A DNA stretch of 64,000 nucleotides from Pararhodobacter sp. SW119 (GCF_017811755.1 NZ_JADDJF010000015.1:27654-91653), one strand, 5' to 3'. Positions 24,446 through 34,267 are shown, counted from the stretch's first letter. Program-made: numbers and translations. Notes: generated from the sequence alone by a model not told the origin.

Positions 24446-26473
24446 CTACGGGGATGCCGCGCGCGTCCGGTTTGCCATCCAGGTCAGGGCGATCGAGGGC
24501 AAGCCGACGAGGAGCCCGATGAGCGACATGTGCGTATGCGTCAGCCCCAGTCCGATCGCACCGGGCGACGCGAAGAAGAGGCCGCCGATGAAGAGGCTGA
24601 AGCGCAGCGCGAATCCGGCGAGGCCCGCGTGCATCGCTCCGATGCCGGTGATGTAACCCTGCAGGGCCGAGCCGATGAAATAGATGCCGACGATGGCGGT
24701 GCAGAAGACCGTGGCGACCTCGGCGATGGAGCCCTGGCCGATCAGCGCCGGGTTGAGCACGAAGAAGAACGGGATGATGTAGATCACGCTGCCCAGCCGC
24801 ATCGAGGCGACCGCCGCGCCCATCGGGCTGGTCCCCGCGACCGTCGCCGCCGCGAAGGCCCCCAGTGCGACCGGCGGCGTGATGAAGGACACCATGCCCC
24901 AGTAGAGGATGAAGAGGTGCACGGCCAGCGGATCGAGGCCGACGCGGATCAGCGCCGGCGCCAGCACGACGGCCAGGAAGATGTAGCAGGCGGTGACCGT
25001 CATCCCCATGCCGAAGATGAAGGCGGTGACCGCGCCCATCAGCAGAAGCGGCAGCGCCTCGTTGCCCGCAAGGAACACCAAGTCGTTGACCAGCGTGCCG
25101 GCCAGGCCCGTGGCCGAAAACGCCCCGACCACCAGACCCACGCCAAGAAGCAGCGCGACCAGTTCGGCGAGGGAGCGCCCAACGTTCACGAAAAGGTCGA
25201 CAAAGCCCTTCACGCTGAAACGTGTCGAAGGGAAGAGCTGGTTGATCGCCAGCAGAAGCGCGGTGGCGTAGAAGGGCGCGATCGTCTCCTGCCGGCGGAA
25301 CATCATGAAATAGATCAGGACGGCGAAGACGACGATGTAGGGCCAGCCCTCCTTCAGCGTCGCGCGGACGGTGGGCAGTTCGTCCTTTGGCATGCCCTTC
25401 AGGCCCTTGCGCCCGGCATAGGCATCGAGCTGCACGAAGATCCCGAAATAAAACAGGATCGACGGGATGGCCGCGGCGAGCACGATTTCGGCATAGGGGC
25501 GGCCGAGGAAGGACGCCATGATGAAGGCGGTGGCGCCCATGACCGGCGGCATCAGCACCCCGCCGGTGGAGGCGCAGGCCTCGGTCCCGGCGGCGTACTT
25601 CGCGCTGAAGCCCGACTTCTTCATCGCCGGAATGGTCACCGTGCCGGTGGTCATCACGTTCGAGATGACGCTGCCCGACATCGAGCCCATGAAGCCCGAG
25701 GCGAAGATCGCGACCTTGCCCGCCCCGCCGCGGAACCGGCCGACCAGCGCGAAGGCGAGGTCGTTGAAGAACCTGCCGCCGCCGGTGAACTGCAGCGTCG
25801 CGCCGAACAGGATGAAGCCGATGACAAGCTGTCCGAACGACCGCATCGGGATCCCCAGCGCGCTTTCGCTCGAGATGACGTGAAAGACCACCGTGTCGTA
25901 GAAGGAGGACGAAAAGCCCTGGATCGGGCCGGGAACGCGGTCCGCGACGGTGGGGTAGATCGAGAAGAGCAGCACCACCACGAAGATGATCATGCCGCCC
26001 GTGCGCCGCGCCCCTTCGAGGATCAGAAGCCAGAACGCGACGGAGAAGTAGAAGGCGGTCTGCGGCGCGCCGTATTCCCAGCCCCGCATCAGCGCGCGTT
26101 CGCTGTTGGCGACGAAATAGCCCACCACCACGATCGAGGCGAGCGCCAGCACCAGGTCGTACCAGGGCACGCGATCCATCGGCGCGGTTTTCCAGGCCGG
26201 GAAGGTCAGGAAGGTGATGAACAGAAACAGCAGCGACAGGATGTAGAGGTATTGCGGGTCAAGGAGCGCGAAGCCGATCAGCTGCAGATTGAAAAGCTGG
26301 TTGACCGACAGCAGAACCCCGGCCGCCGTCGTAACCGCGACGATCGTGCGAAACGGCTCGGGCAGGATGCGGCGGCGCAACTCGGCCGCGATGGCCTCGT
26401 TGGCGGCGGCGAGGGCCGCGGCTTGATCGGCCTCCGACGTACCCGGCGACGGCCTGGGGTCCCGCTCTGCCAT
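24446..26473 (-). CDS. TRAP transporter fused permease (DctQM type, TAXI system)
   Basis: 675-aa inner-membrane protein fusing the small four-helix DctQ-like part (N-terminal third) with the DctM-like part. Segments such as GASGFMGSMSGSVISNVMTTG, written here in part as FMGSMSGSVISNV, and GMGMTVTACYIFLAV are hallmarks of TAXI-associated permeases. The ATG at 26473 has GGAGGA five bases upstream. Encoded after its binding protein; a 10-bp GC hairpin separates the two genes. Substrate unknown. Confidence 0.92.
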   Translation of the reverse strand: MAERDPRPSPGTSEADQAAALAAANEAIAAELRRRILPEPFRTIVAVTTAAGVLLSVNQLFNLQLIGFALLDPQYLYILSLLFLFITFLTFPAWKTAPMDRVPWYDLVLALASIVVVGYFVANSERALMRGWEYGAPQTAFYFSVAFWLLILEGARRTGGMIIFVVVLLFSIYPTVADRVPGPIQGFSSSFYDTVVFHVISSESALGIPMRSFGQLVIGFILFGATLQFTGGGRFFNDLAFALVGRFRGGAGKVAIFASGFMGSMSGSVISNVMTTGTVTIPAMKKSGFSAKYAAGTEACASTGGVLMPPVMGATAFIMASFLGRPYAEIVLAAAIPSILFYFGIFVQLDAYAGRKGLKGMPKDELPTVRATLKEGWPYIVVFAVLIYFMMFRRQETIAPFYATALLLAINQLFPSTRFSVKGFVDLFVNVGRSLAELVALLLGVGLVVGAFSATGLAGTLVNDLVFLAGNEALPLLLMGAVTAFIFGMGMTVTACYIFLAVVLAPALIRVGLDPLAVHLFILYWGMVSFITPPVALGAFAAATVAGTSPMGAAVASMRLGSVIYIIPFFFVLNPALIGQGSIAEVATVFCTAIVGIYFIGSALQGYITGIGAMHAGLAGFALRFSLFIGGLFFASPGAIGLGLTHTHMSLIGLLVGLPSIALTWMANRTRAASP

Positions 26474-26509
26474 CAATGTCCTCCGATGCGGACCGCTTGT
26501 CCCGGATGG

Positions 26510-26534
26510 CCGGCGGGCCGCGACGGCCCGCCGG
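26510..26534 (-). other. intercistronic GC hairpin after the TAXI binding-protein gene
   Basis: Perfect 10-bp arms CCGGCGGGCC and GGCCCGCCGG with loop GCGAC, located between the binding-protein stop and the permease start. No T tract. Likely an mRNA-stabilising or attenuating stem giving more binding protein than permease. Confidence 0.55.
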
Positions 26535-26606
26535 GTCGCGCCGCAGCGTCAGGCGGCGGCGCGCAATGGGGCGCGCAAGGGGCCAGGGCCACCCTGCGCG
26601 CTGGCC

Positions 26607-27779
26607 TCAGGGTTGGAACACGACATCCAGGCCGGCATCTTCAAGCCCGGCGGCGCGCGCTTCCATCCAGCCCGACAGGAACTCCTCGTCGTCGGAGGGG
26701 GCGTCTTCCATGTAAGCGTCCCAGGCCTTGCGCAGGACGCGCTGACGCTCGATCAGCATCTCGTTGTGGGCCTGCGCCTCCTCGGACCAGACCCCGATCT
26801 CCTCGTAGTAGCGGATCGCGCCGTCGTGGTAGGGAACCGCCCACTGGAAGTTCTGACGGTCCAGCGCCCAGCCGCCGGCGCCCGGTGCGGCATCGGCGTA
26901 TTCGTCGAACAACTCGACCATCGCCTTGGTCATGTTGTAGGTCAGATCGACGTCCTGGTCGGCATAGGCGATCAGCACGGGATAGGGATAGGCCGCCCCC
27001 TCATGCGGGTTTTCCGCCGAGATGCCGGCGCCTTCGGTCGCCATGTTCGGCGCGAAGAAGGGCGCAGCACTCTGCAGCCTTGCCCAACCTTCCTCGTCGT
27101 CATGGGGGAACTCGACCCAGGTCAGGCCGCGCGGGCTGGCCTCCAGCTGGTAGGCCGGGCCCGAGGTCGTGGTGGCGAAGGCCGCGTCGACCTGGTTGTT
27201 GATGATGCCTTCCCAAGAGGCGCCGAAGCCGGGGAATTCCACCCGTTCGACATCGTCCCAGGTCATGCCGGCGAAGGACAGCATCGCGGTGATGTTCTCG
27301 TTCAGCGCCGGCGCGCCCACGACCCAGGCGACGCGCTTGCCGCGCAGATCCTCGACGAGTCGCACGCCGGTGTCGGCGGCCACGCCGATGCCGAGGTTGC
27401 CGTCGTCGTTCGACGCGATCAGCACGCGGACATCCTGGGGCCCCCACTCGCGGCCGCCGAATTCGAACACGCCCTCCTGCGAGAAGTAGCTTGCGCCGAT
27501 GCCGGTCGCCGAGAAGTCGACGCGGCGCTGCTGCAGCGGCACCTGGCGGGCCACGTCGTTGCGCCCGGGCAGGACGCGCAGGTCCGAGCCGACCACGTTG
27601 CGCAGCGCCGAGCCGATGGCGACGGCCTGGTTGTAGCCGCCCGACCCCGTGTCATAGGCGGTCCAGCTGACCGTTGCCGGCAGCTCGATGTCTTGCGCGG
27701 CCACGACCGTGGCCGAAAGTGCGGTGAAGCTCAGGGCCGTCGCCCCGGCCAGCAGTCCGAGTCGAGTCGAGTTGTTCAT
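26607..27779 (-). CDS. TAXI-family TRAP transporter solute-binding protein
   Basis: 390 aa with a signal peptide (MNNSTRLGLLAGATALSFTALSATVVAA) and mature start near AQDIELPATVSW. The TAXI-type features YNQAVAIGSALRNVVGSDLRVLPG and LRGKRVAWVVGAPALNENITAML are present. Periplasmic receptor for the permease encoded downstream. GGGGAGG precedes the start. It is divergent from the BKACE operon across 208 bp, so it may import that operon's substrate. Confidence 0.92.
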   Translation of the reverse strand: MNNSTRLGLLAGATALSFTALSATVVAAQDIELPATVSWTAYDTGSGGYNQAVAIGSALRNVVGSDLRVLPGRNDVARQVPLQQRRVDFSATGIGASYFSQEGVFEFGGREWGPQDVRVLIASNDDGNLGIGVAADTGVRLVEDLRGKRVAWVVGAPALNENITAMLSFAGMTWDDVERVEFPGFGASWEGIINNQVDAAFATTTSGPAYQLEASPRGLTWVEFPHDDEEGWARLQSAAPFFAPNMATEGAGISAENPHEGAAYPYPVLIAYADQDVDLTYNMTKAMVELFDEYADAAPGAGGWALDRQNFQWAVPYHDGAIRYYEEIGVWSEEAQAHNEMLIERQRVLRKAWDAYMEDAPSDDEEFLSGWMEARAAGLEDAGLDVVFQP

Positions 27780-27987
27780 CAGTTTTTCCTCCCCAGGGTA
27801 CGTGTTCGACGGATCGCTCCGCCCCGCGTTTGTCGCGGACACATGGCGCCACCGTAGCGACCCCGACTCCGGCGAACAAGACTTTTGGGCGCCACATTCC
27901 CGCGACGCGCGCGGCGCCGGCGGAAACCCGACAGGGCTTGCGTCCCCGTCGCGGGGCGTCAATGATGCCGCCCGGGGAGAAGTCGAA

Positions 27988-28866
27988 ATGTCCAGACCTG
28001 TCGTCATCACCTGCGCCATCACCGGCGCCTTCGGTACCAAGGACCGCAATCCGGCGCTGCCGGTGACGCCCGAGGAAATCTCGGCCTCGGCGCTGGAAGC
28101 GGCGGCGGCGGGCGCGGCGGTGGTCCATATCCATGTCCGCGATCCGCAGACCCAGGCGCCGAGCATGGACCTCGCGCTCTACCGCGAAACGGTCGAGCGG
28201 ATTCGCGCGCGCAACACCCAGGTGATCCTGAACCTGACCTGCGGGTCCGGCGCGCGCTTCGTGCCCGGCGCGCCGGACCCGCGCTCGCCCGGTGAGGGCA
28301 CGACGCTGAGCACCCCGGCCGAACGGGTGGCGCATGTCGAGGCACTGCGCCCCGAGATCGCGTCGCTGGATGTCGGCAGCATGAATTTCGGCGAGCATGT
28401 CTTCGTCAATACGCCCGCGCATCTGCGCGAGATGGCCGGGCGGATGCGCGCCGCCGGCGCGAAGCCCGAGATCGAGGTCTTCGATCTGGGCCATATCGCG
28501 CTGGCGAAAAAGCTGATCGCCGAGGGGCATCTGGATGCGCCGCCGCTTTTCCAGATCTGCCTGGGCATTCCGTACGGCGCCCCGGCGACGCCGCAGACCC
28601 TGATGGCGATGCAGGCGCAACTGCAGGCCGATGCGATCTGGTCGGGCTTCGGCATCGCGGCGCAGCAGTTCCCGATGGTGGCGATGGTGGCGGCGCTGGG
28701 CGGGCATGTGCGTGTCGGGCTCGAGGACAATCTTTACCTCTCGAAGGGGCAGCTTGCCCCCGGCAATGGCGCGCTGGTGGACCGCGCGGCGACGATCCTG
28801 GACCTGACCGGGCACAGTGTCGCCACGCCGGACGAGGCGCGAGAGATATTCGGGCTTCCGGCATGA
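27988..28866 (+). CDS. beta-keto acid cleavage enzyme (BKACE family)
   Basis: 292 aa. Family members bind Zn and react a beta-keto acid with acetyl-CoA, giving acetoacetate and a new acyl-CoA. The start MSRPVVITCAITGAFG leads to the Zn-binding VVHIHVRDP, then LDVGSMNFGEHVFVN and VRVGLEDNLYL near the end. The start at 27988 follows GGGGAGAAG. First gene of a five-gene operon; its stop overlaps the next start (ATGA). The substrate is not predictable from sequence alone. Confidence 0.9.
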   Translation: MSRPVVITCAITGAFGTKDRNPALPVTPEEISASALEAAAAGAAVVHIHVRDPQTQAPSMDLALYRETVERIRARNTQVILNLTCGSGARFVPGAPDPRSPGEGTTLSTPAERVAHVEALRPEIASLDVGSMNFGEHVFVNTPAHLREMAGRMRAAGAKPEIEVFDLGHIALAKKLIAEGHLDAPPLFQICLGIPYGAPATPQTLMAMQAQLQADAIWSGFGIAAQQFPMVAMVAALGGHVRVGLEDNLYLSKGQLAPGNGALVDRAATILDLTGHSVATPDEAREIFGLPA

Positions 28867-29624
28867 TCGCGGCCGATCTCTCGGGCAAGCGCGCGCTGGT
28901 CACCGGGGGGGCCTCGGGCATCGGCCTGGCGACGGCGCGCGCGCTGGTGCGATGCGGCGCGCAGGTGGCGATCAATCACCTGGCCGACGACCCGCGCGGA
29001 CCCCAGGAGGCCGCGCGCCTGGGTGCGCTGAGCGCCCCCGGCGACGTATCGGTCGCGGGCGCGGCCGAGGATATGGTCGCCCGCGCGATCGACACGCTCG
29101 GCGGCCTGGATATCCTGATCAACAACGCCGGCACCCCGGTTTCGACCGAACCCGTTCCCTACGCCGATCTGGACCGCCTGGACGAGCCGTTCTGGGACGC
29201 GATCCTGTCCACCAACCTTGTGGGCCCGTTCCGCTGCACCCGTGCCGCCGAACCGGCGCTGCGGGCCGCACAGGGCTGCATCGTCGCCACCGCCTCGATC
29301 GCCGGGATGGGCGGGCAGGCGAGTTCGCTTGCCTATGGCGCCAGCAAGGCCGGCCTTATCAACCTGACCCGCAACCTGGCGCAGGCGCTCGCGCCGGACG
29401 TCCGGGTGAATGCCGTGGCCCCGGGCCTGACGCGCACGCCCTGGACCGATGGCTGGCCCGAGGCGCGCAAGGAACGCTCGCTGGAGAATACCCTGCTTCG
29501 CCGTTTCGTGGAGCCCGAGGATATCGCCGATGCGATGATCTTCCTCTGCGCGCAGACCGCGATCACCGGGCAGACCATCGTCGTCGACTGCGGCCGCAAC
29601 TTCACCCTGACCCCCAATCGCTGA
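28863..29624 (+). CDS. short-chain dehydrogenase/reductase
   Basis: 253-aa Rossmann SDR. TGGASGIGLATA (cofactor loop), INNAG, active site YGASKAG preceded by catalytic Ser in VATASIAGMG, and a C-terminal GQTIVVDCGRNF typical of classical SDRs. Start overlaps the BKACE stop by 4 bp. In this setting it may oxidise a beta-hydroxy acid to the beta-keto acid used by BKACE (inference). Confidence 0.9.
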   Translation: MIAADLSGKRALVTGGASGIGLATARALVRCGAQVAINHLADDPRGPQEAARLGALSAPGDVSVAGAAEDMVARAIDTLGGLDILINNAGTPVSTEPVPYADLDRLDEPFWDAILSTNLVGPFRCTRAAEPALRAAQGCIVATASIAGMGGQASSLAYGASKAGLINLTRNLAQALAPDVRVNAVAPGLTRTPWTDGWPEARKERSLENTLLRRFVEPEDIADAMIFLCAQTAITGQTIVVDCGRNFTLTPNR

Positions 29625-29657
29625 TCCCGGTCGCCGTGCCGTGAAAGGAGCCCCAGA

Positions 29658-31301
29658 ATGACCCAGCGCGCCGCCGATCTGTTGGTCGATTGTCTTGTCG
29701 CCCAGGGGACCGACCGTATCTTCTGCGTGCCGGGCGAAAGCTATCTGCCGGTTCTCGACGCGCTGCACGGGCGGTCCGACATCCAGACCGTGACCTGCCG
29801 GCACGAAGGCGGCGCGGCGTTCATGGCGCTGGCCGATGCCAAGCTCACCCATCGGCCGGGCGTCGCCTTCGTCAGCCGCGGGCCGGGTGCGACCAACGCC
29901 GCCATCGGCGTGCATTCGGCCGAGCAGGATGCCGCCCCCCTCATCCTGTTCGTCGGCCACGTTCCGCGCAGCCAGATCGGGCGCGGCGCGTTTCAGGAGG
30001 TCGACTACGCCAAGACCTTCGCCGACATGGCCAAGGCCGTGCTGATGGTCGACGACCCCGAGCGTATCCCCGAACTCGTCGCCCGCGCCTATACCGTCGC
30101 GCAGACGCCGACACCGGGGCCGGTCGTCGTGGTGCTGCCCGAGGACGTGCTGGAAGCGCCGAGCGCGGCGCGGCCCCAGGACCCGACCCCGGCGCCCGCC
30201 GCCTGCGACGGTGGCGAGGCCGCGGCCGAGGTCGCCCGCCGGATCGCGGGCGCACGCCGCCCGCTGCTGATCGCTGGCGTCCGGCTGGCCGCGTCCGAGG
30301 GGCGGGCGGCGCTGCTGGCGGCGGCCGAGGCGTTGGGCGTGCCGGTCGTGCTCAGCTTCAAGATGCAGCACCTCTTTCCCAATCGTCATCCGCTTTACGC
30401 CGGGCACCTGGGCTTCAAGATCCCCGCCCCGCACCGCGAGCTTCTGGCCGAGGCCGACCTGGTCCTTGCCGTCGGCACCCGGCTGGGCGAGGTGGTCAGC
30501 CAGAACTACCGGTTTCCGCGCGCGCCGGTGCCGGACCAGCCGCTGATCCATGTCCACGACGATCCGCGCCACCTGGGCCGGGTCCACAAGCACGACCTGG
30601 CGGTGGCGGCGGACCCGACCGCGTTCCTGCACCGCCTCGCCGCTGCCGCGACCGGCCGCGCGCCCGCCGACTGGGCGGAACGCCTGCACGCCTTTGTGGC
30701 CCAACGCATGCCCTGGCAGCCGCCGGCAAACGGCGCGCTGGACCCCGGCCCGGTCGTCGCGCGGCTGGCCGAGGTCTTGCCCGACGACGCGATCCTGGTC
30801 ACCGATGCCGGCAACTTCTCAGGCTGGCTGCACCGGCATTTCCCCTTCGGCGCGGGGCACGAACTGATCGGCGCTGTCGGTGGCGCGATGGGCCTTGGCG
30901 TGCCCGCCGCGGTCGCCGCCGGTCTACGCGCGCCGGGGCGCAGCGTCGTCACCTTCGTCGGCGATGGCGGCATGCTGATGACCGGGGCCGAGCTGGCGAC
31001 GGCGGTGCGCCACCGGGTCCCGGTGCGCATCTTCGTGTCCAACAACGGCAGCTACGGCACGATCCGCATGCACCAGGAGCGCGACTTCCCCGGCCGTGTC
31101 GCCGGCACCGAACTCGCCAATCCCGACTTCGCGCGACTGGCCGAGGCCTACGGCGCCCGCGGCCTGACCATCAGCACGCCGGAGGAGGCCGCGCGGGTGA
31201 CCGACGAGGCCCTTGCCACCGACGGCCCCGTCGTCGTCGACATCCGCACCGAGGTGGAGAACATCACCGCCTTCGCCACGCTCGCCGATCTGCGCAACTG
31301 A
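29658..31301 (+). CDS. thiamine-diphosphate enzyme, acetolactate synthase-like
   Basis: 547 aa with N-terminal PYR domain (catalytic Glu in CRHEGGAAFM), central domain, and C-terminal PP domain with the ThDP motif from GDGGMLMTGAE to SNNGSYGTIRM. Strong AAAGGAG before the ATG. It is not paired with a small regulatory subunit and lies in a catabolic operon, so biosynthetic acetolactate synthase is unlikely. A decarboxylase or lyase of an alpha-keto or 2-hydroxyacyl substrate is more plausible. Confidence 0.85.
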   Translation: MTQRAADLLVDCLVAQGTDRIFCVPGESYLPVLDALHGRSDIQTVTCRHEGGAAFMALADAKLTHRPGVAFVSRGPGATNAAIGVHSAEQDAAPLILFVGHVPRSQIGRGAFQEVDYAKTFADMAKAVLMVDDPERIPELVARAYTVAQTPTPGPVVVVLPEDVLEAPSAARPQDPTPAPAACDGGEAAAEVARRIAGARRPLLIAGVRLAASEGRAALLAAAEALGVPVVLSFKMQHLFPNRHPLYAGHLGFKIPAPHRELLAEADLVLAVGTRLGEVVSQNYRFPRAPVPDQPLIHVHDDPRHLGRVHKHDLAVAADPTAFLHRLAAAATGRAPADWAERLHAFVAQRMPWQPPANGALDPGPVVARLAEVLPDDAILVTDAGNFSGWLHRHFPFGAGHELIGAVGGAMGLGVPAAVAAGLRAPGRSVVTFVGDGGMLMTGAELATAVRHRVPVRIFVSNNGSYGTIRMHQERDFPGRVAGTELANPDFARLAEAYGARGLTISTPEEAARVTDEALATDGPVVVDIRTEVENITAFATLADLRN

Positions 31302-31311
31302 GGGGGAACGC

Positions 31312-32034
31312 ATGACCATCGAAGGCGCCACCATCGTCACCGGCTCCAGCCGCGGCATCGGCCTTGCCATCGCGCGCCAACTGGTAGCGCAGGGGCACGA
31401 GGTTGTCGGCATCGCGCGCAGCCAGCCGGGGCCCGAGGGCTTCACTACCTATGCCGCCGATCTTACCGATGCGGCGCAGACCGAGGCGGTGCTGGCCGAG
31501 GTCGTCAAGCGCCATCGCGTGCTGCGGCTGGTCAACAACGCCGGCGTTTCCGAACTGGCAAGCCTTGAAGCGGCCACCGCGGCGCAGCTCGACCTGCTGG
31601 TCGCGGTCCATCTGCGCGCGCCCATGCAGGCGATGCAGGCCGTGCTGCCGGGTATGCGCGCCGCCGGTTTCGGCCGGATCGTGAACATCGGCAGCCGCGC
31701 CGCACTGGGCAAGCCCGGACGGTTGCTCTACGGGGCGACCAAGGCGGGACTGGCCTCGATGACGCGCACCGCGGCGCTGGAACTGGCCGCCGATGGCATC
31801 ACCGTCAACTGCATCGCCCCCGGCCCCATCGAGACGGAGCTTTTTGCCGCCGGCAACCCGCCCGACTCGGAGGCGCGGCGCCGCTTCACCGCCGGCATTC
31901 CCGTCGCGCGCGTCGGCACCCCCGAGGAGATCGCGCATGCCTGCGGCTACTTCCTCGATGCGCGGGCGGGCTTCACCACCGGACAGTTGCTGCATGTCTG
32001 CGGCGGCATGTCCATCGGCGCCACCCTGACCTGA
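31312..32034 (+). CDS. short-chain dehydrogenase/reductase
   Basis: 240 aa, second SDR of the operon. TGSSRGIGLAIA, VNNAGVS, catalytic Ser in IGSRAALG, active site YGATKAG, and TVNCIAPGPIETELF. Start at 31312 after AGGGGGA; 10 bp after the preceding stop. Differs clearly from the first SDR, so the operon probably contains two separate redox steps. Confidence 0.9.
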   Translation: MTIEGATIVTGSSRGIGLAIARQLVAQGHEVVGIARSQPGPEGFTTYAADLTDAAQTEAVLAEVVKRHRVLRLVNNAGVSELASLEAATAAQLDLLVAVHLRAPMQAMQAVLPGMRAAGFGRIVNIGSRAALGKPGRLLYGATKAGLASMTRTAALELAADGITVNCIAPGPIETELFAAGNPPDSEARRRFTAGIPVARVGTPEEIAHACGYFLDARAGFTTGQLLHVCGGMSIGATLT

Positions 32035-32039
32035 GGGGG

Positions 32040-34157
32040 ATGACAATGACCGGCCCGCTTTCCCCGCTCATCTCGCCCGCGTCGGTGGCGATCCTCGGCG
32101 CCTCGGACGATCCGGCGCGGATCGGCGGGCGGCCGCTGGCCTATCTGCGCGCGGCCGGCTTCGCCGGGCAGATCTATCCGGTCAACCCCAAGCGGCAGAC
32201 GGTGCAGGGCCTGCCGGCCTATGCCCGCGTCGCCGACCTGCCCACCGCGCCGGATGCCGCCATCGTCGCCCTGCCGGCGGCGCTGGTCGAAAACGCCGTC
32301 ACCGAACTGGCCGAACGTGGCGCGCGCGCCTGCGTGATCTTTTCTTCTGGATTTTCCGAAGTGGGCGAGACCGCGCAGCAGGACCGGATTGCCGCCATCG
32401 CCCGCGATGCCGGCATGCGTCTTCTGGGTCCGAACTGCCTGGGCGTCTTCGATGTGCCCAGCCGTTTCTACGCCAGTTTCACCACCACGCTCGATCGCGG
32501 CACCCCGACCGAGGGCAACCTCTCCATCGTCAGCCAGAGCGGGGCCTTCGGCAGCCATCTCTATTTTCTGGCCCGTCAGCGCGGCCTTGGCATGCGCAGC
32601 TGGATCACCACCGGCAACGAGGCCGACGTCACAGTCGCCGAGTGCCTGGAGCATTTCGCCCAGGACCCCGGCACCAAGGTCATCATGGCCTATGCCGAGG
32701 GGTTCCGCGACGGCGACCGCCTGGTCGCCGCGCTGGAGGCCGCCCGGCAGGCCGGCAAGCCCGTGGTCTTCATGAAGGTCGGCCGGTCCGAGATCGGCGC
32801 CGCGGCGGCAAGCTCGCACACCGCCGCCCTGGCCGGGGCCGATGCTGTCTGCGATGCCGTGCTGCGCCAGTACGGGGCGCATCGCGCCCGCACCACGCAG
32901 GAGTTGATCGACATCGCCTATGCGGCCAGTTCGGGCGCCCTGCCGGCCGGCCGGCGGTTGGGTATCGTGACGATCTCGGGTGGCGTCGGCGTCCTGATGA
33001 CCGACGAGGCCAGCGACCAGGGTCTGGACGTCTCGCCGATGCCCGCGTCGGCGCAGGCGGCGCTGAAGGCGCGGTTGCCCTTCGCCGGCGTGCGCAACCC
33101 CATCGACATCACCGGGCAGGCCTTCAACGACCCCGACCTGCTGCGCGACAACCTCGACTTCGTGCTCGCCCAGGGCGGCTATGACGCCGTCGCGGCGTTT
33201 CTGACCACGGTTCCCGGATCGGCGGCGAACCGGGCGCCGATGCGGGACGCGCTGCAGGCGGTTCGCACCGCGCATCCCAAATTTCCGCTGATCCTGTCGA
33301 TGGTCGTCCCGGACGATCTGCGGCGCGAATACGAGGCGATGGGCTACGCCGTCTTCGACGATCCCTCGGCCGCCGTCGCCGCGATTGCCGGCATGGCCCG
33401 CCTGCGCGAGGCCTTCGCGCGCTCGGCCCCGGCCGCCGGGTCCAGGGGCAGTGCCGAGGCGCTGCCACCCGGCGCGCTGGACGAACAGGACGCCAAGCGG
33501 CTGCTGGCCGCCGCCGGGTTGCCCGTGCCGGACGAACACCTCGCCACCACGCCCGAGGAGTCCGTCGCCGCCTGGCGCGCCTGCGAACGGCCCGTCGCGC
33601 TGAAACTCGTCTCGCCCGACATTGCGCACAAGACCGAGGTCGGCGGCGTCGTGCTCGGCCTCGACGACGAAGCGGCGATCCTTGACGCCCATCGCGCCAT
33701 CCTGGCGCGCGCGCGGGAACACGCGCCTTCGGCGCGGGTTTCCGGCGTGCTGGTGTCGCCGATGGAGGCCGGTGCCGCCGCCGGCGGGATCGAGACGATC
33801 ATCGGCGTGATGCGCGACCCCGCGTTCGGCCCGGTCGTGATGCTGGGCCTGGGCGGCGTCCTGGTCGAGGTGATGGGCGATGTCACTTTCCGGCGCGCGC
33901 CGTTCGACACCGACGAGGCGATGCGGATGATCGCCGAGTTGCGCGGCGCCGCGGTCTTCGACGGCGTCCGCGGACGCCCGCCCGCCGATACCGCCGCGCT
34001 GGCCGAGGCGCTGGCCGCGCTCTCCCGCTTCGCCGATGCGCATGCCGACGAGATCGAAAGCATCGACGTCAACCCGTTCCTCGTCCGGGCAAGGGGGCAG
34101 GGCGCCGTCGCACTGGATGCGCTGATCGTGCGCCGGGCCGACACCGCCGAAGGTTAG
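32040..34157 (+). CDS. NDP-forming acyl-CoA synthetase (acetate--CoA ligase family)
   Basis: 705 aa, fused alpha and beta parts. N-terminal CoA-binding domain (ASVAILGASDDPARIGGRPL), succinyl-CoA-ligase-like domain with SQSGAFGSHLYF, phospho-His candidate in ASSHTAALAGAD, and C-terminal ATP-grasp (VALKLVSPDIAHKTEVGGVV). It interconverts a carboxylate and its CoA thioester with ATP or GTP. An ATG at 32046 is an alternative start. Last gene of the BKACE operon, followed by a copy of the dispersed element. Confidence 0.9.
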   Translation: MTMTGPLSPLISPASVAILGASDDPARIGGRPLAYLRAAGFAGQIYPVNPKRQTVQGLPAYARVADLPTAPDAAIVALPAALVENAVTELAERGARACVIFSSGFSEVGETAQQDRIAAIARDAGMRLLGPNCLGVFDVPSRFYASFTTTLDRGTPTEGNLSIVSQSGAFGSHLYFLARQRGLGMRSWITTGNEADVTVAECLEHFAQDPGTKVIMAYAEGFRDGDRLVAALEAARQAGKPVVFMKVGRSEIGAAAASSHTAALAGADAVCDAVLRQYGAHRARTTQELIDIAYAASSGALPAGRRLGIVTISGGVGVLMTDEASDQGLDVSPMPASAQAALKARLPFAGVRNPIDITGQAFNDPDLLRDNLDFVLAQGGYDAVAAFLTTVPGSAANRAPMRDALQAVRTAHPKFPLILSMVVPDDLRREYEAMGYAVFDDPSAAVAAIAGMARLREAFARSAPAAGSRGSAEALPPGALDEQDAKRLLAAAGLPVPDEHLATTPEESVAAWRACERPVALKLVSPDIAHKTEVGGVVLGLDDEAAILDAHRAILARAREHAPSARVSGVLVSPMEAGAAAGGIETIIGVMRDPAFGPVVMLGLGGVLVEVMGDVTFRRAPFDTDEAMRMIAELRGAAVFDGVRGRPPADTAALAEALAALSRFADAHADEIESIDVNPFLVRARGQGAVALDALIVRRADTAEG

Positions 34158-34195
34158 ACAGGGCGTCGGCTCCTCACGGTCGGCTGCTCCAAAGC

Positions 34196-34267
34196 TTTCA
34201 TTGCGGTTAATGGGGCCGATTTCTTGATTTCGATCAATGCCTTGTCGAAGTGCGCGCATGCGCGCAC
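34196..34267 (+). repeat. dispersed convergent-junction element, copy B
   Basis: Box TTTCATTGCGGTTAAT at 34196, then a perfect 18-bp palindrome GTGCGCGCATGCGCGCAC (34250-34267). Spacing from box GG to centre is 53.5 bp. The inner dyad TTGAT-TTCG-ATCAA (34224-34237) looks like an FNR box. Lies between converging genes. Confidence 0.8.

Noticed and set aside
24530..27202. Long plus-strand open frame opposite the TAXI-TRAP genes
   Set aside because: Antisense shadow of a membrane protein and binding protein; rich in Arg, Gly, Asp and His with no domain pattern.
29658..31301. Biosynthetic acetolactate synthase large subunit
   Set aside because: No small subunit gene, catabolic neighbours and a general ThDP-enzyme pattern make this unlikely.
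34224..34237. FNR-type box TTGAT-N4-ATCAA as a promoter operator
   Set aside because: It lies between two converging 3' ends and inside a dispersed element, so it does not sit in a promoter of either neighbour.
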